64,000 bases of DNA from Halomonas sp. SSL-5 (GTDB lineage: Bacteria; Pseudomonadota; Gammaproteobacteria; Pseudomonadales; Halomonadaceae), in assembly GCF_030708455.1 (NCBI RefSeq), contig NZ_JAUYWF010000003.1, positions 62,001 through 126,000 of the forward strand. The letters run 5' to 3'. Shown piece after piece: positions 20,404 to 29,408 of this stretch (the stretch's first letter is position 1; every line of letters begins with the position of its first letter). The position numbers and the translations under genes are program-made. A model generated the notes under the pieces. It was not told where the DNA came from and did no database searches. It saw only the letters and a list, made by a program, of their open reading frames with translations.

Positions 20404-22602
20404 ATGAATTTCGAGATCAACTTCATTCTGCCCCACTGGCTCTACTGGTCGGTGCTGATTTTCCTGCCTCTGGCCGTCATGTTCTTCGTCGATCGCAGCT
20501 TCCGGCGCGGCGGCAGCATCGACGGCGGCGAGATCGCCGAGGTACCCGCCGGCGAGGAGGTCGAGGTCGGCTTCCAGCCCCCCGGCAACCTGTTCACCCT
20601 GGTCATCGACCGCGTGTCCGGCTTCTTCGGCCGCTACGTGGCCTACTGGTCGCTGGTCGCGCCCTTCGTGTTCGCCTACGAAGTGCTGATGCGCTACGCC
20701 TTCAACTCGCCGACCAACTGGGCCCACGAGTCGATGACCCTGATGTTCGGCATGCAGTACCTGATGGCCGGTGCCTTCGCCCTGCGCGAGGGCGGCCATG
20801 TGCGCGTCGACATCCTCTACCAGCGTGCCCGGCCGCTGACCCGGGCGGCCCTGGATCTGCTGACCTCGGTGTTCTTCTTCATCTTCACCCTGGCCCTGCT
20901 GGTGACCGGTTGGAAGTTCTTCTCCCAGTCGGTGAGCGACAGCCTGTTCTTCGGCTCGAGCTACGCCAACGAGGTCTCCTTCACCGAATGGGCGGTGCAA
21001 TACTACCCGGTGAAGTTCATGCTGTTCTTCGGCGCGCTGCTGCTGCTGTTGCAAGGCATCGCCCAGCTGATCCGCGATGTCCAGGCGTTCCGCCACCATC
21101 GTGCACGGGAAGCGCGGGGACATGGCTTCCCCAACCTGCTGGTGGCCCTCGGCGTGGTGCTGGCGGCGTGGACCCTGTTCGAGATGGTCAATATCGCCGT
21201 TACCGACTACGAGAGCCTGGCGGGCAGTCTCGAGAACATCCTGAGCGGGGTGGGTATCGGCGGCCTGACCCTGGTGATGTTCGGCACCCTGATGGTGGTG
21301 CTGGTGGCGGGCCTGCCGCTGGCCTTCGTCACCGGCGGCCTGGGCGTGGCCTTCCTCTACCTGGTGGGCGACCAAAACATGCTCAACCTGATGCCGTCGC
21401 GCATCTTCCCGATGATGACCAACTACCAGCTCTCGGCCATCCCGCTGTTCATCTTCATGGCCTCGGTGCTGGAGAAGGCTGGGATCATCGAGGAGCTGTT
21501 CGACGTCGTCTACAAGTGGATGGGCGGCCTCAAGGCGGGCCTGGCCATTGCCACCGTCATCGCCTCCACGCTGCTGGCCGCCATGGTCGGCGTGATCGGC
21601 GCCGCGGTGGTGACCATGGGCCTGATCGCCCTGCCGGCGATGCTCAAGCGCCACTACGACCCGGAGATCGCCATCGGCTCGATCATGGCCGGCGGCACCC
21701 TGGGCATCCTGATTCCGCCCTCGATCCTGGCCATCATCTACGGCGTCATCGCCCAGCAGTCGGTGGGCGAGCTCTACCTCGGGTCGCTGCTGCCCGGCCT
21801 GCTGCTGGCCTTCATGTACGGCTTCTACTGCTGGCTGCGCGGCACCCTGAACGTCAAGGTGGCGCCGCCGATGCCGGTCGAGGACCGCGTCGACATGAAG
21901 GAGAAGCTGCGCCTGCTGCGCAACATGCTGGCGCCCATCGTGCTGGTGGTGCTGGTGCTGGGCATCATCTTCACCGGCATCGCCACGCCGGTGGAGGCGG
22001 CCGGCATCGGCACCTTCGGCGCCCTGGTGGTGGCCGCGATGCACAGGCGCCTGACCTGGCCCAACCTGCATGCCGCCTGCATGACCACCCTGGTCGCCTC
22101 GGCGATGGTGATGTGGATCATCTTCGGTGCCAGCATCTTCGTCGGCTTCTACATCCTGCAGGGTGGCCAGACCTTCGTGCAGGAGCTGATCTCCGGCGCG
22201 GGCCTCGGCCCCTATGCGGTGCTGGCGCTGATGATGGTGCTGTTGGTGGCGCTGGGCATGTTCCTGGACTGGGTGGGCATCCTGCTGCTGGCGGTGCCGA
22301 TCTTCGTGCCGCTGATCAAGGGGCTCACCTTCGATGGCGTGTTCGGCCTGCCCGGGGTGGATCCCTCGGATGTCTCGCTGTGGTTCGGCGTCATCTACCT
22401 GGTCAACATGCAGATGTCCTTCCTTAGCCCGCCGTTCGGCTACGCGCTCTTCTATATCAAGGGGGTGTGCCCGCCGCATATCACCATGGCGCAGATCTTC
22501 CGCTCCTCCTTCCCCTTCCTGGGGATCCAGGCGCTGGGGCTGCTGCTGGTCATCCTGTTCCCGGCGCTGGTCACCTGGCTGCCCAACCTGGCCTACGGCT
22601 AA
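20404..22602 (+). CDS. TRAP transporter fused DctQM membrane subunit
   Basis: This sodium-coupled carrier unit has 732 residues. The N-terminal part contains a DctQ-like four-helix domain (about residues 70-240). A long DctM domain (about 275 to the end) has two inverted repeats, marked by IPLFIFMASVLEKAGI, GTLGILIPPSIL and LGMFLDWVGILLLAVPIFVPLI. DctQ and DctM are separate proteins in the classic systems; fusion is a known variant. GGAGGAG precedes the ATG. A hairpin terminator follows. Confidence 0.93.
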   Translation: MNFEINFILPHWLYWSVLIFLPLAVMFFVDRSFRRGGSIDGGEIAEVPAGEEVEVGFQPPGNLFTLVIDRVSGFFGRYVAYWSLVAPFVFAYEVLMRYAFNSPTNWAHESMTLMFGMQYLMAGAFALREGGHVRVDILYQRARPLTRAALDLLTSVFFFIFTLALLVTGWKFFSQSVSDSLFFGSSYANEVSFTEWAVQYYPVKFMLFFGALLLLLQGIAQLIRDVQAFRHHRAREARGHGFPNLLVALGVVLAAWTLFEMVNIAVTDYESLAGSLENILSGVGIGGLTLVMFGTLMVVLVAGLPLAFVTGGLGVAFLYLVGDQNMLNLMPSRIFPMMTNYQLSAIPLFIFMASVLEKAGIIEELFDVVYKWMGGLKAGLAIATVIASTLLAAMVGVIGAAVVTMGLIALPAMLKRHYDPEIAIGSIMAGGTLGILIPPSILAIIYGVIAQQSVGELYLGSLLPGLLLAFMYGFYCWLRGTLNVKVAPPMPVEDRVDMKEKLRLLRNMLAPIVLVVLVLGIIFTGIATPVEAAGIGTFGALVVAAMHRRLTWPNLHAACMTTLVASAMVMWIIFGASIFVGFYILQGGQTFVQELISGAGLGPYAVLALMMVLLVALGMFLDWVGILLLAVPIFVPLIKGLTFDGVFGLPGVDPSDVSLWFGVIYLVNMQMSFLSPPFGYALFYIKGVCPPHITMAQIFRSSFPFLGIQALGLLLVILFPALVTWLPNLAYG

Positions 22603-22621
22603 GGGCATTCGCGGCAGGGAA

Positions 22622-22643
22622 GAGGGCGCCTACGGGCGCCCTC
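22622..22643 (+). terminator. Terminator of the TRAP operon
   Basis: A 9-bp stem GAGGGCGCC/GGCGCCCTC with loop TACG is followed by GTTACATT. The U-run is weak, but the position 20 bases after the stop supports the call. Confidence 0.55.
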
Positions 22644-22733
22644 GTTACATTCCAACACAAAACGAACTGAACTCCCCCGGGCGCGGGTCGTCACAGGGGG
22701 GCACACACACAATGCAAATCCCTGGAGGTATCC

Positions 22734-23120
22734 ATGAAACGCATGACTGCCCTGTTCTCCGCCGCCCTGCTCAGCGTAGGCCTGATGTCGGCCACCGCAC
22801 ACGCCCAGGAGGACTCCGCAGCCAATGCGGCCGAGCAGCCCCAGGCCGCCGCCCCGGCCCAGGACTTCTCTGATGCCCAGCTCCAGCAGTTCGCCGATGC
22901 CTCCAAGGAGATCGCCGTGCTGTCCCAGGAGTACACCGAGCGCCTGCAGGGTGCCGAGGGCGAGGAGGCTCAGCAGGAGGTGCGCCTGGAGGCCAACGAG
23001 GAGATGGTCAAGGTGGTCGAGGACAGCGGTCTCGACGTGGATACCTTCAACGCCATCGGCCAGGCCATCCAGCAGGATCCCGAGCTGATGCAGCGTGTCC
23101 AGGAGATGGCCCAGTCGTAA
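22734..23120 (+). CDS. Exported DUF4168-type protein
   Basis: This small periplasmic protein of 128 residues has a signal peptide (about residues 1-24, ending AHA). The mature part is acidic, Ala/Gln-rich and helical: an AEQPQAAAPAQ linker, then FSDAQLQQFADASKEIAVLSQEY and a C-terminal FNAIGQAIQQDPELMQRVQ segment, typical of DUF4168. The function of this family is not known to me. GGAGG lies upstream of the ATG. It is flanked by two terminators and so is probably a single-gene unit. Confidence 0.75.
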   Translation: MKRMTALFSAALLSVGLMSATAHAQEDSAANAAEQPQAAAPAQDFSDAQLQQFADASKEIAVLSQEYTERLQGAEGEEAQQEVRLEANEEMVKVVEDSGLDVDTFNAIGQAIQQDPELMQRVQEMAQS

Positions 23121-23158
23121 GCCGCTTCTGACCCGTCGCCGACTCCCATCGGCATTCG

Positions 23159-23180
23159 CGGCCACCCTCCGGGGTGGCCG
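23159..23180 (+). terminator. Terminator after the DUF4168 gene
   Basis: A 9-bp stem CGGCCACCC/GGGTGGCCG with loop TCCG is followed by TTCT. Confidence 0.6.
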
Positions 23181-23275
23181 TTCTCGTATGAGCATGGCGG
23201 CTGCAAGAACGCGCTTTACAGGGCCCCGGCAAGCTTCCAGACTTGGCGCAAATGACCGGTGACGGGAGAGCACGC

Positions 23276-25189
23276 ATGGAAGTGGAATGGCTGGAGATTC
23301 GCCAGCATATGGGGCGCTTCCCGCCCTTCGATGCCCTCTCCGACGAGCGGCTCGACGAGATCGCCGGCCAGGTGGAAGTGGCCTACTATCGCGCCGAGAG
23401 CGATATCTACGTGGCCGACCAGGAGATCGATGCCCTCGGCTATGTGCGCAGCGGCGCGGTGGAGGTGAGGCGCCGCAATGGAGAGCTCTACGATCGTCGC
23501 GGTGAGGGCGAGATCTTCGGCCACTTCAGCCTGCTGCGTAACCACAAGGTGCGCTTCCCCATCCGCACCCTGGAAGACTCGCTGATCTACTTCATCCCCG
23601 ACGCCATCTTCCAGCGCCTGTGTGAAGAGGATGAGCACTTCGCCGCCTTCGTCGAGGTGGAACGCCCGCGTCTCGAGAGCGCGGCGGAGCTGCAGCAACA
23701 GCAGAACGACATGATGATCACTCGGGTGCGCAAGCTGCTCACCCGCTACCCGCTGATGCTGGAGGCGCGCACCACGCTGCAGGCGGCGGCCGGCCAGATC
23801 ACCGACTCCGGCGCCTCGGCGGTGCTGGTGCTGGATGCGCCGGGCGACAACCCCCGCTACACCTTCCGCGACAGCGAGGAGAATGCCTGGCAGGTCGTTG
23901 GCATCCTCACCGACAGCGACTTCCGCCGCACGGTGGCCCAGGGGCGTCCCCCCGAGACCCCCATCGGCGAGGTGGTGGGCGATCGCCTGGTGGCGATCCA
24001 GTCCGACGAGTCGGTGCACGAGGCGATGCTCACCATGCTGCGCAATAACATCCACCACCTGCCGGTGATGCATCGCCGCAGCCCGGTGGGCATCGTCCAC
24101 CTCTCCGATATCATCCGCTACGAGACCCACTCCAGCCTCTACCTGGTCAGCAACATCTTCAGCCAGTCCTCGGCCGAGGGGCTGGCCAAGCTGGCGCCGG
24201 ACGTGCGCGCCGCCTTCGTGCGCATGGTCGAGGATGGTGCCGACTCGCGCATGATCGGCAGCGCGCTCTCCACCATCGGGCGCAGCTTCACGCGCCGGCT
24301 GCTGGAACTGGCCGAGGAGGAGCTGGGGCCGCCGCCGGTGGCCTACTGCTTCATGGCCATGGGCTCCATGGCGCGCAACGAGCAGACCCTGATCACCGAC
24401 CAGGACAACGCCCTGGTGCTCTCGGACGACTTCGACCCCGAGCGCCACGACGCCTACTTCAAGGCACTGGCCACGCGGGTCTGCGACGGCCTGGATGCCT
24501 GCGGCTATAGCTACTGCACGGGCGATATCATGGCCACCAACCCCCGCTGGCGGCAGCCGCTGGCGGTGTGGAAGGGCTATTTCGAGGAGTGGATCCGTGA
24601 TCCCACGCCGGAGCGCCTGCTGCACAGCTCGATCTTCTTCGACCTGGACGCGGTGTTCGGCGAGAATCGCTACGTAGAACAGCTCCAGGACCTGATCGCG
24701 ACCCAGGCCCCCCAGAGTCGGCTGTTCCTGGCCGCCATGGCCCGCAATGCGCTCAATCGCACCCCGCCGCTGGGCTTCTTCCGCACCTTCGTGATGGAGA
24801 AGGACGGCAAGCAGAACAACTCCATCAACCTCAAGCGACGCGGCACCGCGCCACTCACCGACCTGATCCGCGTGCATGCCCTGGCCTGTGGCTCCCGGGC
24901 CCAGAACAGCTTCGCGCGGCTCGACGATATCGACCACACCCAGCTACTGGCCCAGGGCGTCAGCGCCAAGCTGCGCCATGCGCTGGAGTTCCTGACCATG
25001 GCACGGATCCACCACCAGGTGATCGATATCCAGCACGAGCGGGCGCCGGACAACAATATCGAGCCGGAGAACATCAGCGACAGCGAGCGCCACACCCTGA
25101 AGGACGCCTTCCAGGTGCTGAGCAACGCCCAGAAGTTCCTCAAGTTCCGCTATCCGCTGCCACTCGCCGCCCAGCGGCGGAGGCGCTAG
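23276..25189 (+). CDS. cNMP-binding/CBS/DUF294 nucleotidyltransferase-like signalling protein
   Basis: The 637-residue protein appears cytoplasmic and regulatory. In order: a cyclic-nucleotide-binding-like domain (about residues 10-125); a CBS pair (about 165-290) with GILTDSDFRRTVAQG and HHLPVMHRRSPVGIVHLSDI; a DUF294 nucleotidyltransferase domain with GSMARNEQTLITDQDNALV (Gly363-Ser364 and Asp375-x-Asp377 as metal ligands); and a helical DUF294_C domain. The fold is related to GlnD/GlnE-type regulators. The ATG at 23276 has GGGAGAG before it; starts at 23252 or 23243 are less likely. The exonuclease gene begins two bases after the stop, a pairing I recall as common near acetate-uptake genes. 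Confidence 0.88.
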   Translation: MEVEWLEIRQHMGRFPPFDALSDERLDEIAGQVEVAYYRAESDIYVADQEIDALGYVRSGAVEVRRRNGELYDRRGEGEIFGHFSLLRNHKVRFPIRTLEDSLIYFIPDAIFQRLCEEDEHFAAFVEVERPRLESAAELQQQQNDMMITRVRKLLTRYPLMLEARTTLQAAAGQITDSGASAVLVLDAPGDNPRYTFRDSEENAWQVVGILTDSDFRRTVAQGRPPETPIGEVVGDRLVAIQSDESVHEAMLTMLRNNIHHLPVMHRRSPVGIVHLSDIIRYETHSSLYLVSNIFSQSSAEGLAKLAPDVRAAFVRMVEDGADSRMIGSALSTIGRSFTRRLLELAEEELGPPPVAYCFMAMGSMARNEQTLITDQDNALVLSDDFDPERHDAYFKALATRVCDGLDACGYSYCTGDIMATNPRWRQPLAVWKGYFEEWIRDPTPERLLHSSIFFDLDAVFGENRYVEQLQDLIATQAPQSRLFLAAMARNALNRTPPLGFFRTFVMEKDGKQNNSINLKRRGTAPLTDLIRVHALACGSRAQNSFARLDDIDHTQLLAQGVSAKLRHALEFLTMARIHHQVIDIQHERAPDNNIEPENISDSERHTLKDAFQVLSNAQKFLKFRYPLPLAAQRRRR

Positions 25190-25190
25190 G

Positions 25191-25907
25191 GTGGTGAGAC
25201 GTACGCACCAGGCACCACCGGGTTGGCCGGCGTACCTGGTCGACCGTGCCGGTCGGGTTGGGCATGCGCTGCTGGCGGACTACTTCGCCGCCGGCTGCCC
25301 GGCCGCCGACACGCCCATCGGCGAGGCGCCGCTGGTGGCCCTGGACATCGAGACCACCGGCCTCGACCCGCGTCGCCACGCCATCGTCAGCATCGGCGTG
25401 GTGCCCTTCAGCCTGTCGCGCATTCCGCTGCGCGAGGCGCGTTACTGGGTGCTCAAGCCCTACCGTGAACTCACCGCCACCTCGGTGACGTTTCACCACA
25501 TCACCCATGACGAGGTGGCGAACGCCCCGGACCTGGCCGAGGTGCTGCCCGAGGTGCTGGGAGTGCTCAAGGGGCGCCTGGCGGTGGTGCATTATCGCCA
25601 TATCGAGCGCGGCTTCATCGACGCGGCCGTCCAGACTCGGCTGGGGGAGGAGCTGCTGTTCCCGGTGATCGACACCATGTCGCTGGAAGCGCGGCTGCAT
25701 CGCCAGTCGCCGTGGGCGCGCCTGCGGCGCTGGCTGGGGCGTCCGCCGGTGTCCATTCGCCTCAATGCCAGCCGTGAGCGCTATGGCCTGCCACCCTACC
25801 AGGGCCATCACGCCCTGATCGATGCCCTGGCCACCGCCGAGTTGCTGCAGGCTCAGGTGGCCAGCCGCTTCTCCGCCGAGACTCCGGTGAGTGAGCTATG
25901 GAGCTGA
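25191..25907 (+). CDS. DnaQ-like 3'-5' exonuclease
   Basis: The 238-residue protein has DEDDh exonuclease motifs: Asp52 and Glu54 in ALDIETTGLD; a conserved TSVTFHHITHDEV segment; and the C-terminal His206-x4-Asp211 in HHALIDALATAEL. The family removes nucleotides from 3' ends; its role beside a DUF294 protein is not known. It starts at GTG (25191), almost touching the upstream stop, so the two are translated together. A strong terminator follows. Confidence 0.88.
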   Translation: MVRRTHQAPPGWPAYLVDRAGRVGHALLADYFAAGCPAADTPIGEAPLVALDIETTGLDPRRHAIVSIGVVPFSLSRIPLREARYWVLKPYRELTATSVTFHHITHDEVANAPDLAEVLPEVLGVLKGRLAVVHYRHIERGFIDAAVQTRLGEELLFPVIDTMSLEARLHRQSPWARLRRWLGRPPVSIRLNASRERYGLPPYQGHHALIDALATAELLQAQVASRFSAETPVSELWS

Positions 25908-25934
25908 GCACCGCCACTCCTGGGCTGAAACATA

Positions 25935-25970
25935 ACGCAACGAGGCGGCCCGAAGGCCGCCTCGTTGCGT
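25935..25970. terminator. Strong hairpin terminator between exonuclease and BCCT genes
   Basis: Sixteen-bp arms beginning ACGCAACGAGGCGGCC close a CGAA loop. The minus-strand side continues TTATGTTTC, so it can end the BCCT transcript; it also lies 28 bases after the exonuclease stop. The outer ACGCAACGAG is shared with the terminator at 28399. Confidence 0.85.
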
Positions 25971-25973
25971 CTT

Positions 25974-26000
25974 GACGGCGGCTCGTCGCGAGCCGCCGTC
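25974..26000. terminator. Second hairpin in the convergent region
   Basis: A 12-bp stem GACGGCGGCTCG/CGAGCCGCCGTC with loop TCG lies three bases from the previous hairpin. Two stacked hairpins between convergent genes suggest one terminator per direction. Confidence 0.6.
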
Positions 26001-26024
26001 TATCAGCCAGTCACTTGGGGCCGG

Positions 26025-27698
26025 TCACTTGGCCTTGGGTTCGCTCATCAGTCCCTTGACGATGGCGTAGCAGCCCACCAGCAGCACAATGGTGAAGGGC
26101 AGGCCGGTAGTCAGCGCCGCCGTCTGCAGCGCGGCGAGGCCACCCCCCAGTAGCAGTGCGATGGCCAGTGCGCCCTCGATCAGTGCCCAGAAGATGCGCT
26201 GCGGCTTGGGTGCATCGACCTTGCCGCCGGCGGTGATGGAGTCGATCACCAGCGAACCGGAGTCCGAGGAGGTGACGAAGAACACGATCACCAGCACGAT
26301 GCCGACGAAGGAGGTGATGGCGGTCAGCGGCAGGTACTCCAGCATGGTGAACAGCTGCAGCTCCAGGGCGGCGTCCTGCACCTCGGTGATGCCGGAGCTG
26401 ACCACCTGGTCGATGGCGGTGGTACCGAAGGCGGTCATCCACACCACCGAGGCGAGCGTGGGCACCACCAGCACGGCGATCAGGAACTCGCGCACGGTGC
26501 GGCCACGGCTGACCCGGGCGATGAACATGCCGACGAAGGGTGACCAGGCAATCCACCAGGCCCAGTAGAAGGCCGTCCAGCCCTGGCTGAAGTTGGCATC
26601 TTCACGCCCGAAGGGCATCGAGAGCGCCGGCAGGTTCTTCACATAGCCAAGCAGGTTCTCGAGCACACCGGTGGCGATCATCAGGGTCGGGCCCACGGCG
26701 ATCACGAACACCAGCAGCAGCAGGGCCAGGCCCATGTTGAGCTGTGACAGGCGCTGCACGCCCTTGTCGACGCCGAGCATGATCGAGCCCAGGGCGACGA
26801 TGGTGATGCCCAGGATCAGCAGCACCAGGGTGGTGTTGCCGGCGGGGATGCCGAACAGGTAGTTGAGGCCACCCGCCGCCTGGGTCGCCCCCAGCCCCAG
26901 CGAGGTCGTCAGGCCGAACAGCGTGGCAAATACCGCCAGGATGTCGATCACATGCCCCGGCCAGCCCCAGATGCGCTCACCCAGGATCGGGTAGAAGATC
27001 GAGCGCATGGTCAGCGGCAGGCCCTTGTTGAAGGCGAAGATTGCCAGCGACAGGCCCACGATGGCGTAGGCGCCCCAGGGGTGCAGGCCCCAGTGGAAGA
27101 TGGTCGCGGCCATACCCAGCGAGATGGCAGCTTGCTGGTCACCCTCGGCACCGCCCAGCGGCGCCCAGTCGGTGCGCAGGCCGTCCTCGCCCATGGTGAT
27201 GCCGCCCATGGCGGTACCGTAATGGCCCAGCGGTTCCGACACACCGTAGAACATCAGGCCGATGCCCATGCCGGCGGCGAACAGCATCGCGAACCAGCCG
27301 GCGTAGCCGAAGTCCGGCGTGGCGTTGGCGCCGCCGATGCGCACCTTGCCCATGGGGGTGAAGATCAGCACCAGCGCGAGTATCACGAAGACGTTGGCAC
27401 CGAGCAGGAACACCCAGCTCAGCTTGGTGGTCAGGAAGGTGAAGGTGGCATTGAAGATCGGTTCCATCTGATCCTGCAATGCCAGCGTCAGGATCACGAA
27501 CAGCAGGATCACGATGGAGGAGAAGATGAAGACCTTGCCGTGCAGGTCCACATCGATCCCCATCGGTGAGGCGGTGATGTTGTCCTGGCCGATCACATAG
27601 TCCGTGTCGATCAGGTTAGCTGCCCCCTCCGGGGCCGGAATCCCCTCGGAGCCCTGCTGAGGCTCCTGGGGCTTGTCGTCGTTGGTCTGATTGGCCAC
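26025..27698 (-). CDS. BCCT-family transporter (betaine/choline/carnitine type)
   Basis: This sodium- or proton-coupled carrier of quaternary ammonium compounds such as glycine betaine or choline has 557 residues and about twelve helices. Family marks are GMGIGLMFYGVSEP, the Trp-containing IFHWGLHPWGAYAIVG, WTAFYWAWWIAWSPFVGMFIARVSRGRTVREF and FFVTSSDSGSLVIDS. The start is GTG (27698) with GGGAGA upstream. It lies 49 bases after the universal stress protein gene on the same strand, forming a USP-BCCT unit, likely induced by osmotic stress. The exact substrate is not readable. Confidence 0.93.
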   Translation of the reverse strand: MANQTNDDKPQEPQQGSEGIPAPEGAANLIDTDYVIGQDNITASPMGIDVDLHGKVFIFSSIVILLFVILTLALQDQMEPIFNATFTFLTTKLSWVFLLGANVFVILALVLIFTPMGKVRIGGANATPDFGYAGWFAMLFAAGMGIGLMFYGVSEPLGHYGTAMGGITMGEDGLRTDWAPLGGAEGDQQAAISLGMAATIFHWGLHPWGAYAIVGLSLAIFAFNKGLPLTMRSIFYPILGERIWGWPGHVIDILAVFATLFGLTTSLGLGATQAAGGLNYLFGIPAGNTTLVLLILGITIVALGSIMLGVDKGVQRLSQLNMGLALLLLVFVIAVGPTLMIATGVLENLLGYVKNLPALSMPFGREDANFSQGWTAFYWAWWIAWSPFVGMFIARVSRGRTVREFLIAVLVVPTLASVVWMTAFGTTAIDQVVSSGITEVQDAALELQLFTMLEYLPLTAITSFVGIVLVIVFFVTSSDSGSLVIDSITAGGKVDAPKPQRIFWALIEGALAIALLLGGGLAALQTAALTTGLPFTIVLLVGCYAIVKGLMSEPKAK

Positions 27699-27747
27699 GA
27701 GACGTCTCCCTTGCGGTTATCGATTTGTGCAGCTTGTGGCGAAGCGG

Positions 27748-28176
27748 CTAGTCGCCGGCACCCGGGCGCACCAGGAACACCGAGGCCGTGGTGTGCGTCG
27801 CCACCTTGCCTCCATGGGACGGCATGATCACGTCCAGATGCTTGGGCGGGTGAGTCGGCATCACCACCAAGTCGGCGCCCACCTTGTCGATGGCCTCGAT
27901 CAGGTCGTCGTCGAGGTCGGCGATGGGGTCGGGGCTGACGATGGTGTGGGTGCTGACCGGCTGGCCATGCACCTCGGCGCGCTTCTGGGCGAAGGCCTCC
28001 AGCTTCTGGGTGAACTCCTCCGGCGTGCGGGCGACACTGCCCGGGGTGTTGGCGGTGATGCCCACATAGCAAACCTCGGCATCATAGTGCTTGGCCAGGT
28101 CGGCGACTGTCTCCAGGGCCGGCTCGATGACCCGTAGGTGGGCCAGGTCAACCGGTACCATGATCTTGCGATACAT
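27748..28176 (-). CDS. Universal stress protein (UspA family)
   Basis: The 142-residue protein is a single Usp domain starting KIMVPVDLAH. The region that usually holds the ATP-binding G-x2-G-x9-G(S/T) motif here reads MPSHGGKVATHTTASVFLV, shortened and not canonical, so nucleotide binding is uncertain. AGGAG lies before the ATG. It sits first in the unit with the BCCT carrier. A comparable arrangement is known in Halomonas, where the USP TeaD accompanies the ectoine transporter TeaABC and tunes its activity; by analogy this protein may modulate betaine uptake. Confidence 0.88.
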   Translation of the reverse strand: MYRKIMVPVDLAHLRVIEPALETVADLAKHYDAEVCYVGITANTPGSVARTPEEFTQKLEAFAQKRAEVHGQPVSTHTIVSPDPIADLDDDLIEAIDKVGADLVVMPTHPPKHLDVIMPSHGGKVATHTTASVFLVRPGAGD

Positions 28177-28398
28177 TGCGACATCTCCTGGGGTGGTGAT
28201 CAGTGGTGGCGATCAGCGAGACGTACCCTGGTGCAGCACGCCTCTGGCGTCCTGATCAAGTAAGGGGGTACTGGCAAGCCTAGACGCTATCGGGCGACAG
28301 TATTTCAACGCACGCCAGCACTTGTACGTGAATTGTACACCATCGAGCGGGGGCTGCCGAATTCGTCTCGCGTCGTGGCACGCCGTGCGACGCACAAC

Positions 28399-28436
28399 AC
28401 GCAACGAGGGAGCCACTCGTGGCTCCCTCGTTGCGT
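28399..28436 (-). terminator. Terminator of the proVWX operon
   Basis: A perfect 18-bp inverted repeat, arms starting ACGCAACGAGGGAGCCAC around TC, lies 26 bases after the proX stop. Its outer arm repeats that of the terminator at 25935-25970. Confidence 0.75.
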
Positions 28437-28461
28437 GCGACCGGTGCCGCGAAAGGCCCGA

Positions 28462-29340
28462 TCAGGAGGCGGCGTCGAGCCACTCCTGCACCTGCTCCGG
28501 GTTCTCCTCGACCCACTGCTTGGCGTTCTCGTAGGGGTCGCTGTCATCTTCCTGGTTCATGAGCATGACCTCGCCCATGTCCTCGGGAGTCCACTCGAAG
28601 GCATCCAGGATGGCATAGGCCTCCGGCATCTCCTCCTCGAGGCCCTGGCGCACGATGGTATGGATCTGTTCGGCGCCGCCGTAGACGTTCTTCGGGTCCT
28701 CGAGATACTTGAGGTCCCAGCGCGCGAACATCCAGTGCGGTGTCCAGCCGGTGACGACGATGTCCTGCTCGTTGTTGATGGCGCTCTGGAGCGCGGCGGT
28801 CATGGTGGCACCGCTGCCGCTCTGGATGTCCATCTCCTCGAGCTCGTAGGCATCGACGACTTCCTCGGTCAGCCCCATGATGCCGGCGCCCGGATCGATG
28901 CCGGTGATCTTGCCGTCGAAGGCATCGGCATTGGCGTCCAGCTCGGCAATGGAGTCGACCTCGGTATAGGCCGGAACCACCAGGCCGAGCTTGGTGCCGT
29001 CCAGGTTGGGACCGAGATCCACGACCTCATCCCCCACGCGCTCGAGGTAGTCGGCGTGGGTGGTGGGCAGCCAGGCGGCGACGATGCCGTCGGCATCGCC
29101 GCTGGCCACGGCCTGCCACATGGCGGCGGCGGAGAGCGAGGTCATCTCCACCTCATAACCGGCCTGCTCGAGCACGGCGCGCATCACGTTGGTGGAGGCA
29201 ACTTCCGAGGACCATTCCACGTAGGCCAGATGCACGCTGCCCTTGTCCTGGGCCTGGGCGGCGCCGGCGGTGAGGGCGGCGCCGGTGGCGAGTGCCAGGC
29301 CGGCGAGACGGATGCGACGGTTCAGCGGGTGCTTCTTCAT
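28462..29340 (-). CDS. proX: Glycine betaine/proline-betaine ABC transporter binding protein ProX
   Basis: This periplasmic receptor of the osmoprotectant ABC importer has 292 residues: a signal peptide of about 30 (ending AQAQ) and an OpuAC-type domain with several Trp residues (VEWSS, MWQAV, AAWLPTTH, VTGWTPHWMFARWD), the aromatic side chains that cage the quaternary ammonium group. The mature protein is strongly acidic, as expected of a halophile's periplasm. AGAAGGGG precedes the ATG. It is last in proV-proW-proX, 68 bases after proW. Confidence 0.93.
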   Translation of the reverse strand: MKKHPLNRRIRLAGLALATGAALTAGAAQAQDKGSVHLAYVEWSSEVASTNVMRAVLEQAGYEVEMTSLSAAAMWQAVASGDADGIVAAWLPTTHADYLERVGDEVVDLGPNLDGTKLGLVVPAYTEVDSIAELDANADAFDGKITGIDPGAGIMGLTEEVVDAYELEEMDIQSGSGATMTAALQSAINNEQDIVVTGWTPHWMFARWDLKYLEDPKNVYGGAEQIHTIVRQGLEEEMPEAYAILDAFEWTPEDMGEVMLMNQEDDSDPYENAKQWVEENPEQVQEWLDAAS

Positions 29341-29408
29341 CGTGTACCCCTTCTCTGAGTGTTCAACATTCCACCATGAAGATCATGGAAGTGTTTTTCA
29401 AGGCTGGC

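Noticed and set aside
23243-23275. Upstream starts (TTG 23243, ATG 23252) for the DUF294 protein
   Set aside because: They lack a ribosome-binding site; the ATG at 23276 has GGGAGAG at proper spacing.
29374-29388. Hairpin CCATGA-AGA-TCATGG with T-run between proX and proW
   Set aside because: The T-run lies on the plus strand while the genes are on the minus strand, so it would not terminate their transcript; the stem is short.
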